From: Alphaproteobacteria bacterium
GTDB taxonomy: Bacteria > Pseudomonadota > Alphaproteobacteria > JAJFFI01
DNA: 64,000 bases
Reading direction: 5' to 3'
NCBI GenBank assembly: GCA_030066595.1
Contig: JASJBI010000009.1
Coordinates: 1 to 64,000, forward strand
Positions 53,085-61,919 of the stretch are shown piece after piece (position 1 is the stretch's first letter; the number at the start of each line of letters is the position of its first letter). A model generated the notes under the pieces. It saw nothing but the letters and a program-made list of their open reading frames with translations. It was not told the DNA's origin and did not search any database. The translations under genes and the position numbers were made by a program.

Positions 53085-54080
53085 GTGACGACCCGCCGGA
53101 CCGTCCTGGCCGTGCTCGTTGCGGCCGCCGTCGCCAGTGCGGCCGGCTGGTACTGGTGGCAGCAGGAGCTTGACCGGCTGCCGGACCATATCGGTACGGG
53201 CAACGGCCGGATCGAGGCCGAGGAGGTTCACGTCGCCACCAAGTTTGCCGGCCGCGTGGCGGAGGTGCTGGCCGAGGAAGGCGACATGGTGGCGGCCGGC
53301 GCGGTGCTGGCGCGGATGGACACCGCCGAGCTGGAAGCGAGCCTGGCGCGGGCCAAGGCCGACATCGCCAAGTCCGAAGAGGACGTGGCCGAGGCCGAGG
53401 CGAACATTACACTCCGCGAAAGCGAGCTCAAGTTCGCGGAACAAGAGCTTGGTCGCGCGTTGTTTCTGCTGCAGAAGGGCCACGTTCCCAAGGAGCTGGC
53501 GGATCGCCGGCTGACCGAACGGGACACGGCGGCAGCCGCCTTGAACGCCGCCCGCGCGCACCTCGCCAGCAGCCGGCGCGCGGTCGAGGCTGACATGGCC
53601 GAAGCCAGGCGCGTTCAGACCCAGATCGACGACTCACTCCTCAAGTCGCCACGGGACGGCCGGATTCAGTATCGGCTGGCGGAGCCGGGGGAGGTGCTGG
53701 CCGCCGGCGGCCGCGTCGTCACCGTGCTCGATCTCACCGACGTCTATATGACGATCTTCTTGCCGACCGATCAGGTCGGCCGGGTGTTCTTGGGCGCGGA
53801 AGCCCGCATCATCCTCGATCCGGTGCCGCAGTATGTCATACCCGCCAAGGTCTCCTTTGTGGCCTCCGAGGCGCAGTTCACGCCACGCGAAGTCGAGACC
53901 CGCAGCGAGCGCGAAAAGCTCATGTTCCGGGTGAAGGTGAAGATCGCCCCGGAACTGCTTCGCCGCTATACGGAACGGGTCAAGACCGGTGTCCCGGGCG
54001 AGGCCTTCGTGCTGCTCGGTGCGGACGCCGTGTGGCCCGATAGCCTGGCGGTCAAGCTTCCCGACCCGCCGACCCGGTGA
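53085..54080 (+). CDS. HlyD-family membrane fusion protein (YhiI-like)
   Basis: A 331-residue periplasmic adaptor from the GTG at 53085. A signal anchor ([20 protein letters not shown]) is followed by a biotinyl-lipoyl half ([21 protein letters not shown]), a long coiled-coil hairpin (about 90-170) and the second lipoyl half with [19 protein letters not shown]. Its stop overlaps the GTG of the ABC gene (gtga). With that gene and the permease it matches yhiI-rbbA-yhhJ of enterobacteria. Confidence 0.92.
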   Translation: MTTRRTVLAVLVAAAVASAAGWYWWQQELDRLPDHIGTGNGRIEAEEVHVATKFAGRVAEVLAEEGDMVAAGAVLARMDTAELEASLARAKADIAKSEEDVAEAEANITLRESELKFAEQELGRALFLLQKGHVPKELADRRLTERDTAAAALNAARAHLASSRRAVEADMAEARRVQTQIDDSLLKSPRDGRIQYRLAEPGEVLAAGGRVVTVLDLTDVYMTIFLPTDQVGRVFLGAEARIILDPVPQYVIPAKVSFVASEAQFTPREVETRSEREKLMFRVKVKIAPELLRRYTERVKTGVPGEAFVLLGADAVWPDSLAVKLPDPPTR

Positions 54081-56815
54081 CCGAGAAGGCCCCATTCGCC
54101 GCCCGGCTTGGCGCCGTCACCCACCGCTACGGCAAGACCGCCGCGCTGCAGGACGTCTCCCTCGAGCTTCCCGCGGGCCGCATGGTGGGCTTCATCGGAC
54201 CGGACGGCGTTGGCAAGTCGACGCTCTTGGCTCTGGTTGCGGGCGCCCGAAAGATACAGGCCGGTGAGGTCCACGTGCTGGGCGGCAACATGGCGGACAG
54301 CCGCCATCGCAAGGCGGTGTGTCCGCGCATCGCCTACATGCCCCAGGGGCTGGGCAAGAACCTCTACATGGACCTGACGGTGTTCGAGAACCTGGAGTTC
54401 TTCGGCCGCCTGTTCGATCAGGATCGTGCTGAGCGCCGGCGCCGGATCGCCGAGCTGCTGATGGCGACCGGTCTGGACCCGTTTCCCAACAGGCCCGCGG
54501 GCAAGTTGTCGGGTGGCATGAAGCAGAAACTCGGTCTCTGCTGCGCCCTGATCCACGACCCGGATCTCTTGGTGTTGGACGAGCCGACCACAGGAGTCGA
54601 TCCCCTCTCGCGGCGCCAGTTCTGGGACCTGATCGACCGCATTCGGCAAGCGCGCCCGACAATGAGCGTGCTGGTGGCCACGGCCTATATGGACGAGGCG
54701 GAACGCTTCGATTGGCTGGTGGCCATGAGCGAAGGCATCGTGCTGGCGACGGGCAGTCCCGCGGAGGTCAAGGCCCGGGCCGGCGCCGCGGATCTCGAGG
54801 ACGCCTTCATTGGGTTGCTGCCAGAGGCGCGCCGCCGCGGCCATCGCGCTCTGGAGATTCCGCCGCGCCGACGCCCCAAGGGGCCGCCCGCGATCGAGGC
54901 GGAGGGGTTGACCCGCCGCTTCGGCAAGTTCACTGCCGTGGACCGGGTCAGTTTCAAGATCGAGCGCGGCGAGATTTTCGGGTTTCTCGGCTCGAACGGC
55001 TGCGGCAAGACCACCACCATGAAGATGCTGACCGGGCTCTTGCCCCCATCGGAGGGGCAGGCTTGGCTGTTCGGCGAGGCCGCCAAATCGCACGACCTGG
55101 CCACGCGCAAGCGGGTCGGCTACATGTCCCAGTCGTTCTCGCTGTATGCCGAGCTGACGGTCCGCCAGAACCTCGTCCTGCATGCGCGGCTGTTCCACCT
55201 GCCCTCGGACCGGATAGATGTCCGCGTCGCCGAACTGATCGGCCGCTTCGGTCTCGCCGACTATGCCGATGAACTTGCCGAGCGATTGTCGCTCGGCGTG
55301 CGCCAGCGCCTTTCGCTCGCCGTGGCGGTCATCCACGAGCCCGAGATGCTGATTCTCGACGAGCCCACCTCGGGGGTTGATCCGGTCGCCCGCGACGGCT
55401 TCTGGGAGCTGTTGATCGACCTGTCGCGGAACCAGGGCGTTACCATCTTCATCTCGACCCATTTCATGAACGAGGCCGAACGCTGCGACCGCATCTCGCT
55501 GATGGATGCCGGGCGGGTGCTGGCGAGCGGCGCTCCGGCGGCGCTGGTGGCCGAGCGCGGCGCGGCGAGCCTGGAAGAGGTTTTCATCGCCTACCTTCGG
55601 GGAGCGGCCGAAGACGTCACGGCCGCGGCGCCAACGCCACGACCACCGGCGGAGTCCGCCCGGGGCCGGGCGGCCCTTTCGCCGAAGGAATTCAGCCTGC
55701 GCCGCGCCTTGGCATACAGCCGCCGGGAAGGCATGGAGATCCTGCGTGACCCGATCCGGCTGGGCTTCGCCCTGCTCGGGACCGCGCTGTTGATGATCGT
55801 GTTCGGCCACGGCATCACCTTCGACGTCGAGGATCTGACCTATGCGGTGCTCGACCGGGACCGGACGCCGGAGAGCCGTACCTATCTGGAAGGGCTAGCC
55901 GGCTCCCGCTATTTCGAGGAACGCCCGCCGATTCAAACCCACGCGGAGATGGACCGCCGCCTCAAGAGCGGCGACATCACCCTGGCGATCGAGATTCCGC
56001 CCGGCTTTGGCAAGGACCTGTTACGGCGCCGGGACCCCGAGGTGGCCGCCTGGATCGATGGCGCCATGCCGTTCCGCGCCGAGACCATCCGTGGCTATGT
56101 CGGGGGGCTGCACCGACACTATCTGACCCAGCTCGCGGTTGCCGAGCGGGGCGCGGCGCCAGCACGGTTGCCCATCCAGATCGAGCCCCGCTATCGCTAC
56201 AACCAGGATTTCAAGAGCGTGTTCACCATGGTGCCGGCGACCATCGCGCTGCTGTTGATCCAGATTCCGGCCATCTTGATGGCTCTGGGCGTGGTGCGGG
56301 AGAAGGAGCTGGGCTCGATCACCAATCTCTATGTCACGCCGGTGACCCGCTGGGAGTTCGTCCTGGGCAAGCAGCTCCCCTACGTGGCGGTGGCGATGGT
56401 GAGTTTCTTCATCCTTCTGGCCATGGCGATCTTCTTGATCGACGTTCCGGTCAAGGGCAGCTTGCTGACGCTGATGGCAGGCGCGCTTCTTTATGTCGTG
56501 GCGACCACCGGCGTGGGTCTGTTCATCTCGACCTTCACCCGGACCCAGATCGCCGCGCTGTTCGGCACCGCCATCGGCACCATTGTCCCCGCCGTCCTGT
56601 TCTCGGGCATGATGCAACCCGTCTCTTCGCTGGAAGGTGGCGCCATCGTCATCGGCAAGATCTTCCCTTCGACCTATTTCATGACCATCAGTTTGGGCGT
56701 CTTCACCAAGGGGCTCGGTTTTGCCGACCTGGCCGGCCAGTTCCTGGCGTTGGCGATTTGCATCGCCGTGCTGACGATGCTGAGCGTGCTGCTGCTCCGC
56801 GACCAGGAACGCTAG
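54077..56815 (+). CDS. rbbA: RbbA-like fused ABC transporter (two ATPase domains plus permease)
   Basis: A 912-residue protein, almost the same length as E. coli RbbA/YhiH. ATPase domain 1 has [24 protein letters not shown] and [13 protein letters not shown]; domain 2 has [27 protein letters not shown] and [13 protein letters not shown]. The C-terminal 370 residues are an ABC-2 permease with six hydrophobic segments and a large periplasmic loop. RbbA has been reported to bind ribosomes; its place beside HlyD and permease genes argues mainly for export. In the second ATPase the signature is LSLG rather than LSGG, a mild deviation. Confidence 0.92.
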   Translation: MTEKAPFAARLGAVTHRYGKTAALQDVSLELPAGRMVGFIGPDGVGKSTLLALVAGARKIQAGEVHVLGGNMADSRHRKAVCPRIAYMPQGLGKNLYMDLTVFENLEFFGRLFDQDRAERRRRIAELLMATGLDPFPNRPAGKLSGGMKQKLGLCCALIHDPDLLVLDEPTTGVDPLSRRQFWDLIDRIRQARPTMSVLVATAYMDEAERFDWLVAMSEGIVLATGSPAEVKARAGAADLEDAFIGLLPEARRRGHRALEIPPRRRPKGPPAIEAEGLTRRFGKFTAVDRVSFKIERGEIFGFLGSNGCGKTTTMKMLTGLLPPSEGQAWLFGEAAKSHDLATRKRVGYMSQSFSLYAELTVRQNLVLHARLFHLPSDRIDVRVAELIGRFGLADYADELAERLSLGVRQRLSLAVAVIHEPEMLILDEPTSGVDPVARDGFWELLIDLSRNQGVTIFISTHFMNEAERCDRISLMDAGRVLASGAPAALVAERGAASLEEVFIAYLRGAAEDVTAAAPTPRPPAESARGRAALSPKEFSLRRALAYSRREGMEILRDPIRLGFALLGTALLMIVFGHGITFDVEDLTYAVLDRDRTPESRTYLEGLAGSRYFEERPPIQTHAEMDRRLKSGDITLAIEIPPGFGKDLLRRRDPEVAAWIDGAMPFRAETIRGYVGGLHRHYLTQLAVAERGAAPARLPIQIEPRYRYNQDFKSVFTMVPATIALLLIQIPAILMALGVVREKELGSITNLYVTPVTRWEFVLGKQLPYVAVAMVSFFILLAMAIFLIDVPVKGSLLTLMAGALLYVVATTGVGLFISTFTRTQIAALFGTAIGTIVPAVLFSGMMQPVSSLEGGAIVIGKIFPSTYFMTISLGVFTKGLGFADLAGQFLALAICIAVLTMLSVLLLRDQER

Positions 56816-56824
56816 GCCGTGGTC

Positions 56825-57952
56825 ATGCGCCAGCTCGAGAACATCTACCGTCTTGGGGTCAAGGAGCTGTTCAGCCTGCGCCGGGACGTCGTGCTGTTGG
56901 CCTTGATCGTTTGGGCCTTCTCGCTGTCAATCTACACCGCCGCCACTGGCATGCCGCAAGACCTGCGAAACGGGTCGATCGCAATCGTGGACGAGGACCG
57001 CTCCCAGCTGTCGACCCGGATCCGCCAAGCCTTCCTGCCGCCTTTCTTCCAGACGCCCGAACTGATCTCGTTCGCCGAGATCGACCCGGCCATGGGGGCC
57101 GGGCAGTACACCTTCGTGCTGGTGATCCCCGATCGCTTTCAAGCGGACATCCTGGCCGGCCGCAGGCCCGCGGTGCAGGTCAACATCGACGCCACCGCGA
57201 TGATGCAGGCCGGCATCGGCGACCGGTACATCCGCAATATCCTGGCACAGGAGACCACCACCTTTCTCGGCACCGACCCGGACGAGGCGGCTTCGCCGGT
57301 GCGGCTGACCGTGCGCTACGCCTTCAACCCGAACCTGACGAGCGCCTGGTTCACGAGCCTGATGCAGCTCGTCCAGCAGATCACCATGCTATCGATGGTC
57401 TTGAGCGGGGCGGCGCTGATCCGAGAGCGCGAGCACGGCACGATCGAACACCTGCTGGTCATGCCGCTCACGCCGTTCGAGATCATGATGGCCAAGATCT
57501 GGGCAAACGGGCTGGTCATTCTGGTGGCGACGGGGCTGTCCCTGGTGCTGGTGGTCGAACTGTCCCTGCAGGTGCCGATCGCGGGTTCGCGGACGCTGTT
57601 CCTTGCCGGCACGGTCCTTTACCTATTCTTCTCGACGGCGCTGGGGATCTTTCTCGCCACGCTTGCGCGCTCGATGCCGCAGTTCGGCCTGTTGTTCATG
57701 CTGGTTGCGCTGCCGATGATCCTGCTGTCCGGCGGCAACACGCCGATCGAAAGCCAGCCGGAGTACTTGCAGACCATCATGCAGGCGGTACCCACGACCC
57801 ATTTCGTGAGCTTCTCCCAGGCGATCCTCTATCGCGGCGCCGGGCTCGACATCGTCTGGCCGGACTTTGCGCTGGTGGCTGGGATCGGCGGCCTGTTCTT
57901 TGCGCTCTCGGCCGCGCGCTTCCGCAAGAGCATCACGGTGATGCGGTCCTGA
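56825..57952 (+). CDS. yhhJ: ABC-2 type permease (YhhJ-like)
   Basis: A 375-residue membrane protein from the ATG at 56825 (a GTG at 56819 is in frame). One N-terminal transmembrane segment, a periplasmic domain of about 140 residues with NGSIAIVDEDRSQLSTRI, then five hydrophobic segments with the ABC-2 motif REREHGTIEHLLVMPLTPFEIM. It ends the fusion protein-ATPase-permease operon, 9 bases after rbbA, and converges on the DUF1326 gene with an 18-base gap. Confidence 0.91.
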   Translation: MRQLENIYRLGVKELFSLRRDVVLLALIVWAFSLSIYTAATGMPQDLRNGSIAIVDEDRSQLSTRIRQAFLPPFFQTPELISFAEIDPAMGAGQYTFVLVIPDRFQADILAGRRPAVQVNIDATAMMQAGIGDRYIRNILAQETTTFLGTDPDEAASPVRLTVRYAFNPNLTSAWFTSLMQLVQQITMLSMVLSGAALIREREHGTIEHLLVMPLTPFEIMMAKIWANGLVILVATGLSLVLVVELSLQVPIAGSRTLFLAGTVLYLFFSTALGIFLATLARSMPQFGLLFMLVALPMILLSGGNTPIESQPEYLQTIMQAVPTTHFVSFSQAILYRGAGLDIVWPDFALVAGIGGLFFALSAARFRKSITVMRS

Positions 57953-57970
57953 CGAGCGCTCGATCGGCCG

Positions 57971-58600
57971 TCAGGCGACCCCGTCGGGCGTGTGCTCCAC
58001 ATGGGCCAGCGTACTGTGGCCGTCGGCGATGTCGAAGGCGATGCCGCCGCTGCCGACCGTGCGGGCGCTGGCGATCTCGGCCTCGTGGTGCTCGAAGCCC
58101 TCCGGCATATGCACCTGGATCCGGTGGTCGGCGCCGGTCACGGGATTCCTGATCGGCGCGCTGGTGGTTTCCAGCGCACCCGGCACGACCATCTGCGCCC
58201 GCCGGCCGTCCTTGTCGAAGCTGAATTCGATCGGCACGAACTGCGGCGTCAGATGTTTCTCCACGATCAGGCTGTAGATGTGGAACATGGTGCCCTCGGC
58301 CGACTCCCGGCCCGACATGATCGTCAGCAGACCGTTGCGCTGCGCTTCGCTGGCGCGTTCGTCGACGAAGGCCTGCATGGTGCCGTTGCCTTCGTGCAGC
58401 GGTCCCGGGAAGTGATAGGTGACCGCGAAGCGCAGCCCGCTTAGATCCACATCGCCATAGTGCCCCTCCTCGATCTCCATGCCGGCCATGCCGGTGCATT
58501 CGCCTTGGCTGGGCGGGGCGTTGAAGTCGCAGGGACAGCCGTAGTTGCAGTTGCAGTTCTTGAGCCAGCGGCCTTTGAGCCGCCATTGCGCGCCGGCCAT
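57971..58600 (-). CDS. DUF1326 family protein
   Basis: A 209-residue protein from the ATG at 58600, preceded by gggaggaggac. The cysteine cluster near the N-terminus, KNCNCNYGCPCDFNAPPSQGECTG, is the DUF1326 signature and may bind a metal. The rest is beta-rich with no known catalytic motif. It lies downstream of the TAXI-like and acetamidase genes on the same strand (100-base gap). Confidence 0.88.
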   Translation of the reverse strand: MAGAQWRLKGRWLKNCNCNYGCPCDFNAPPSQGECTGMAGMEIEEGHYGDVDLSGLRFAVTYHFPGPLHEGNGTMQAFVDERASEAQRNGLLTIMSGRESAEGTMFHIYSLIVEKHLTPQFVPIEFSFDKDGRRAQMVVPGALETTSAPIRNPVTGADHRIQVHMPEGFEHHEAEIASARTVGSGGIAFDIADGHSTLAHVEHTPDGVA

Positions 58601-58700
58601 CGTGTCCTCCTCCCTTAGACCTATTTGCACAACGGTACACCCACCCGAAAAGCCAGCCAATCACTATCCCGGCTGGCTTGCCTTGGCGAGTTTGGCGGAT

Positions 58701-59327
58701 TCAGTGGTGGCGCTGACCGGTGTTGTGGTCGTGATCCTCGCCGGCCTCCGCGGTTGGCGGTGCGGCCGGCATCGGGCCACCGGTGAAATAGGCGTGCGCG
58801 CCCGGATGCAGCGGCACCCGGGGGTCGGGCGGTGCCGCTTGTCCCGCGAGGGGCCGGAGCGGCGCCGGCAGCCGCTCCCGGCTGCGCGAGAGCGTCTCCG
58901 CCAGAAGATAGGCATGGCGCGCGTGGAAATCGTCGCGACAGACCAAGAGCCGGTCGCCCAGGCCCGCGATGGTGCGCAGCGGGACGGGCCCATACGCTTC
59001 GAACGGCGCCGCGCCCGCGCGTAGGGCGGCCGCGTCGTCGCGGCGCATCAGGGCCACGTCCATCTGCTTGGTGCTGATCAGGCTGGCGATCCGCGCGGTG
59101 TGCGGCGCCCGGCTGACCCGCGCCTTGCTCTCCGGCAGCTCGGCCGCGAGCAGTGCGGCCACCTGCTTGCCCAGCTCGAAGGACGGCGGATCGGTGCGCG
59201 CGGTCAGGATCAGCAGGAATCGCTTGCGATAGACCGTCCACTGGCCATAGGGCGTGTGGCCGCTTGCGACGACGGACGCCGCCGCGGCAAGGGCCATGCG
59301 CAATGCTGTGCGCCGGTCGACCCGCAT
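58701..59327 (-). CDS. Exported TAXI-like substrate-binding protein
   Basis: A 208-residue protein with an N-terminal twin-arginine-like start (VDRRTALRMALAAAASVVASG). SFELGKQVAALLAAELPES and RIASLISTKQMDVALMRRDDA resemble the first lobe of TAXI-type TRAP receptors, and the C-terminus is histidine/aspartate-rich (AGEDHDHNTGQRHH). It is shorter than typical TAXI receptors (about 300 residues) and lacks adjacent permease genes, so it may be a stand-alone ligand binder. It follows the acetamidase gene by 19 bases. Confidence 0.6.
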   Translation of the reverse strand: MRVDRRTALRMALAAAASVVASGHTPYGQWTVYRKRFLLILTARTDPPSFELGKQVAALLAAELPESKARVSRAPHTARIASLISTKQMDVALMRRDDAAALRAGAAPFEAYGPVPLRTIAGLGDRLLVCRDDFHARHAYLLAETLSRSRERLPAPLRPLAGQAAPPDPRVPLHPGAHAYFTGGPMPAAPPTAEAGEDHDHNTGQRHH

Positions 59328-59346
59328 CGCCGTCCTGCCTGCCGCG

Positions 59347-60606
59347 CTACTCGCGGAAGATGGTCAGCGGCAGGATGGCCGAGACCGTGTAGTTCGGCAC
59401 GTCTACCAGCTGGCCGATGCGCAGGTCGACCGCGACGCTCGCCACCACATAGGCCTGCTGGCGGCTCAACCCCTTTTCGTTGACCAGGTAGTCGATCATC
59501 TCGATCAGCGCGTTGCGCGCCGCGAGCATGAGGTCCTCCGACAGGTTGGTGAGCGGTCCGATCTTCTGGCTGTCGAGATAGGTCACATAAGGCGGCACTT
59601 CGCCGGCCTTCTTGAGCGGAAAGCCGGTGGTGGCGTAAAACGCGGCCGGCGCGAGCCTCTTGAGCTGGTCGCCGCCTTCATAGTGCGGCACCTTGACCTT
59701 GGCGCCGAGGCCCTTGCGCACCGCCGTCACGACCGTGACCTTCGCACCCATCTCGATCGCCGTGCCGGAGACCTCGCCGTCGCCCTGGGCGTAGTGCACG
59801 TCGCCGACGAACAGGCCGCAGCCGTCGACAAAGCAGGGCAGCAGCAGCGTCGTGCCCACCTGCATCTGCTTGACGTCCATGTTGCCGCCGTTCTCCCGCG
59901 GCGGAATCGTGCGCAGGCAGCGGTCCTTGTGGCTGCCGTTGGCGCCGCAGACGGCGGCGGGCAGGGCGCCCGTCGGCTCTGGCTGCAGCGCGATGCCGCC
60001 GGCCTGGGCGAGCTGGGCCTCGCGGGCGAGCATGGTCTCGACCTCGGGCTCGCCGGGCAGCACGCCGACCGATCCCATGAAGCCGTTGAACGGGATGGCC
60101 ACGCCGGGGATCTGGTCCGAGACCGCCTCGAGCCGGCTGGTGCGCCAGTTGGCAATAAACGGCTCGGTATAGAGATCCCTCAGAAAGCCGAAGCCCGGCA
60201 CGATCACCGTGTAGCCGTACTCGTCCGGCGCGATGTCCAGAAGCGTAACGGCCAGCACGTCGCCGCGCTCAGCACCCTCGATGAACACCGGGCCGGTCAT
60301 CGGATGCACCAGGTTCAAATCGGCCGCGGTCACGTCCTCCGACTTGGACTCCAGGTTAAAGTCCGCATCGAGCGCGTCGCGGGTCTCGAAGACGATGTGC
60401 TGTCCCGGTTTTGCGCGGGCCGCAGGCTGGATCGCCGGGTGCAGCCGGTTGAAACAGTTCTTGTCGTCGGTGCAATGGGGGCCGGTCTTGGCGACCACCA
60501 CCGTCTCGAACGCCTTGACGTCGGTCGTGTCGGCATCCGCCGGTGCCCAGGTCGCCGCGAGCACCAGGGCAAATGCCAGCGGGCCGAATTGTCGTGCCGT
60601 GATCAT
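59347..60606 (-). CDS. Acetamidase/formamidase family protein, exported
   Basis: A 419-residue protein with a signal peptide (MITARQFGPLAFALVLAATWAPADAD). The FmdA/AmdA landmarks are present: HPAIQPAARAKPGQHIVFETRDALD, NLVHPMTGPVFIEGAERGDVLAV, VGDVHYAQGDGEVSGTAIEM. The family hydrolyses short amides to acids and ammonia in the cytosol; export here is unusual. It is the first gene of a minus-strand run with the TAXI-like and DUF1326 genes. Confidence 0.9.
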   Translation of the reverse strand: MITARQFGPLAFALVLAATWAPADADTTDVKAFETVVVAKTGPHCTDDKNCFNRLHPAIQPAARAKPGQHIVFETRDALDADFNLESKSEDVTAADLNLVHPMTGPVFIEGAERGDVLAVTLLDIAPDEYGYTVIVPGFGFLRDLYTEPFIANWRTSRLEAVSDQIPGVAIPFNGFMGSVGVLPGEPEVETMLAREAQLAQAGGIALQPEPTGALPAAVCGANGSHKDRCLRTIPPRENGGNMDVKQMQVGTTLLLPCFVDGCGLFVGDVHYAQGDGEVSGTAIEMGAKVTVVTAVRKGLGAKVKVPHYEGGDQLKRLAPAAFYATTGFPLKKAGEVPPYVTYLDSQKIGPLTNLSEDLMLAARNALIEMIDYLVNEKGLSRQQAYVVASVAVDLRIGQLVDVPNYTVSAILPLTIFRE

Positions 60607-60733
60607 CGCGCATCCTCCCCGAATTCTTGTTTATCGTTGCCGGCGATCTTAACGATGAACGAAAGGTCCGTCGACGGGCGGCCCGTTTGCACTCAAACAA
60701 CATCGGCGTAGGATGGAGCGGGGAGGGCTCGCT

Positions 60734-61123
60734 ATGAGTAACAATGCCGTCACCATCGAGCTGCTGGATGCCATCCAGGACGCCTTCAACCGGCACGACG
60801 TGGACGGCATCCTGTCGTTCTTCGCCGAGGACTGCCTCTGGCTGATGGCGCGCGGGCCGACGGTGCCCGAGGGTCGGGTCTGCCGCGGCAAGGCCGAGAT
60901 CGGCGACGTTCTGACCGCGCGTTACGAGGTCATCCCGGACATGCGCTGGGTCGACATGCGCCACTTCATCGCCCCGGGGGGCGGCCGTGCCGCCTCCGAG
61001 TGGCGCGTGGTGGGCACGCCGATCGACGGCCCGCCGATCGATTGGCTGGGCTGCGACCTCTGGACCTTCCGGAACGGGCTGGTGGTCGTGAAGGACACCT
61101 ACTGGAAGACGATCGAGGGTTAG
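60734..61123 (+). CDS. NTF2-like / SnoaL-type nuclear transport factor 2 fold protein
   Basis: A 129-residue protein from the ATG at 60734. AIQDAFNRHDVDGILSFFAEDCLWLMARGP and the late DLWTFRNGLVVVKDTYWKTIEG are characteristic of SnoaL-like ketosteroid-isomerase-fold proteins. It is a small ligand-binding barrel; substrate unknown. It is divergent from the acetamidase gene and its 3' end lies 9 bases from the convergent doc gene. Confidence 0.85.
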   Translation: MSNNAVTIELLDAIQDAFNRHDVDGILSFFAEDCLWLMARGPTVPEGRVCRGKAEIGDVLTARYEVIPDMRWVDMRHFIAPGGGRAASEWRVVGTPIDGPPIDWLGCDLWTFRNGLVVVKDTYWKTIEG

Positions 61124-61132
61124 CGAGGCGCC

Positions 61133-61519
61133 TCAGACAGGCTCGAGGTTGGACTGGATCCAGGCGGCCAATTCCGCCTCTTCGATCTCGCCGGCGGCCA
61201 GATCCTGGAACACGGCGACCGCTTCGACCTCAGGCGCGACGATCTCATGTCCGTTGAGCTGCAGGAAAACGTCGGCAACGGCCAACGCGGCGCGTTTGTT
61301 GCCGTCGACAAAGGGATGGTTGCGCGCGATGCCGAAGGCATAGGCGGCCGCAAGTCCGGCGAGGGTCGGATCGCCATACGCGAAGAGCTGCTTCGGTCGG
61401 GCCAGTGCGGACTCCAAGAGGCCATCGTCGCGCACGCCCGCGAGGCCGCCATACTCCGCGATCAGTTCCTGCTGTAACGCGAGGGCCAGTTCTCGGCCGA
61501 CCCAGATGGGCTCGGTCAC
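61133..61519 (-). CDS. doc: Doc-type toxin (Fic fold, death-on-curing family)
   Basis: A 128-residue protein. The Fic/Doc active-site motif is HPFVDGNKR, with GLLESALARPKQLF and AAAYAFGIARNHPF typical of Doc, a kinase that phosphorylates EF-Tu. Its ATG overlaps the stop of the upstream AbrB-like gene as ATGA, the usual antitoxin-toxin arrangement. Doc usually pairs with Phd; here the partner is AbrB/MazE-like. Confidence 0.92.
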   Translation of the reverse strand: MTEPIWVGRELALALQQELIAEYGGLAGVRDDGLLESALARPKQLFAYGDPTLAGLAAAYAFGIARNHPFVDGNKRAALAVADVFLQLNGHEIVAPEVEAVAVFQDLAAGEIEEAELAAWIQSNLEPV

Positions 61520-61740
61520 TTGGCCAATTCGCGAAAGGCGTTGCGGAACTTCTTGCGCGTCCGCTCGAATGCCCGCATGCCTTCCTCGAAGGTTTCGTCA
61601 TAGGGCGTGACCACGAAGCCCTCGGGCGTCTCGGTCAGGATCAGGCTGTCGCCCTCCTGGACCTTGAGCCGGGCGAGCGCCTCCTTGGGCAGGGTCACGC
61701 CGGCGGAATTGCCGATCTTGCGGATCTTGAGCTTGTACAT
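61516..61740 (-). CDS. AbrB/MazE-type antitoxin
   Basis: A 74-residue protein. The swapped-hairpin beta barrel is recognisable in LKIRKIGNSAGVTLPKEALARLKVQEGDSL, which binds DNA; the helical C-terminus (EEGMRAFERTRKKFRNAFRELAK) would neutralise the toxin. It overlaps doc by 4 bases and probably represses its own promoter at the site described next. Confidence 0.9.
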   Translation of the reverse strand: MYKLKIRKIGNSAGVTLPKEALARLKVQEGDSLILTETPEGFVVTPYDETFEEGMRAFERTRKKFRNAFRELAK

Positions 61741-61776
61741 GGGGGCGGGTCCTTATGCCGGTCCGAGAGCCGCGAC

Positions 61777-61805
61777 AGTATAGCTACAAATGTTATAACA
61801 AGCAA
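61777..61805 (-). promoter_or_regulatory. Toxin-antitoxin promoter with palindromic operator
   Basis: On the minus strand TTGCTT (61800-61805) and TATACT (61777-61782) are separated by exactly 17 bases, a sigma-70-like pair. The spacer contains TGTTATAACA (61791-61800), a perfect palindrome that an AbrB-type antitoxin could occupy. It lies about 37 bases upstream of the antitoxin start. Confidence 0.55.
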
Positions 61806-61919
61806 GGGGTTCTGGCCGCGTCTGAAGCCGAAACCGGCGGGTGCCTGGGGTCCTGCCGATTCCCGTTCCCCTATTTGCTGCGGCGCAATAGAATGGGCGC
61901 CGGCTGAAGGAGCGGAACC

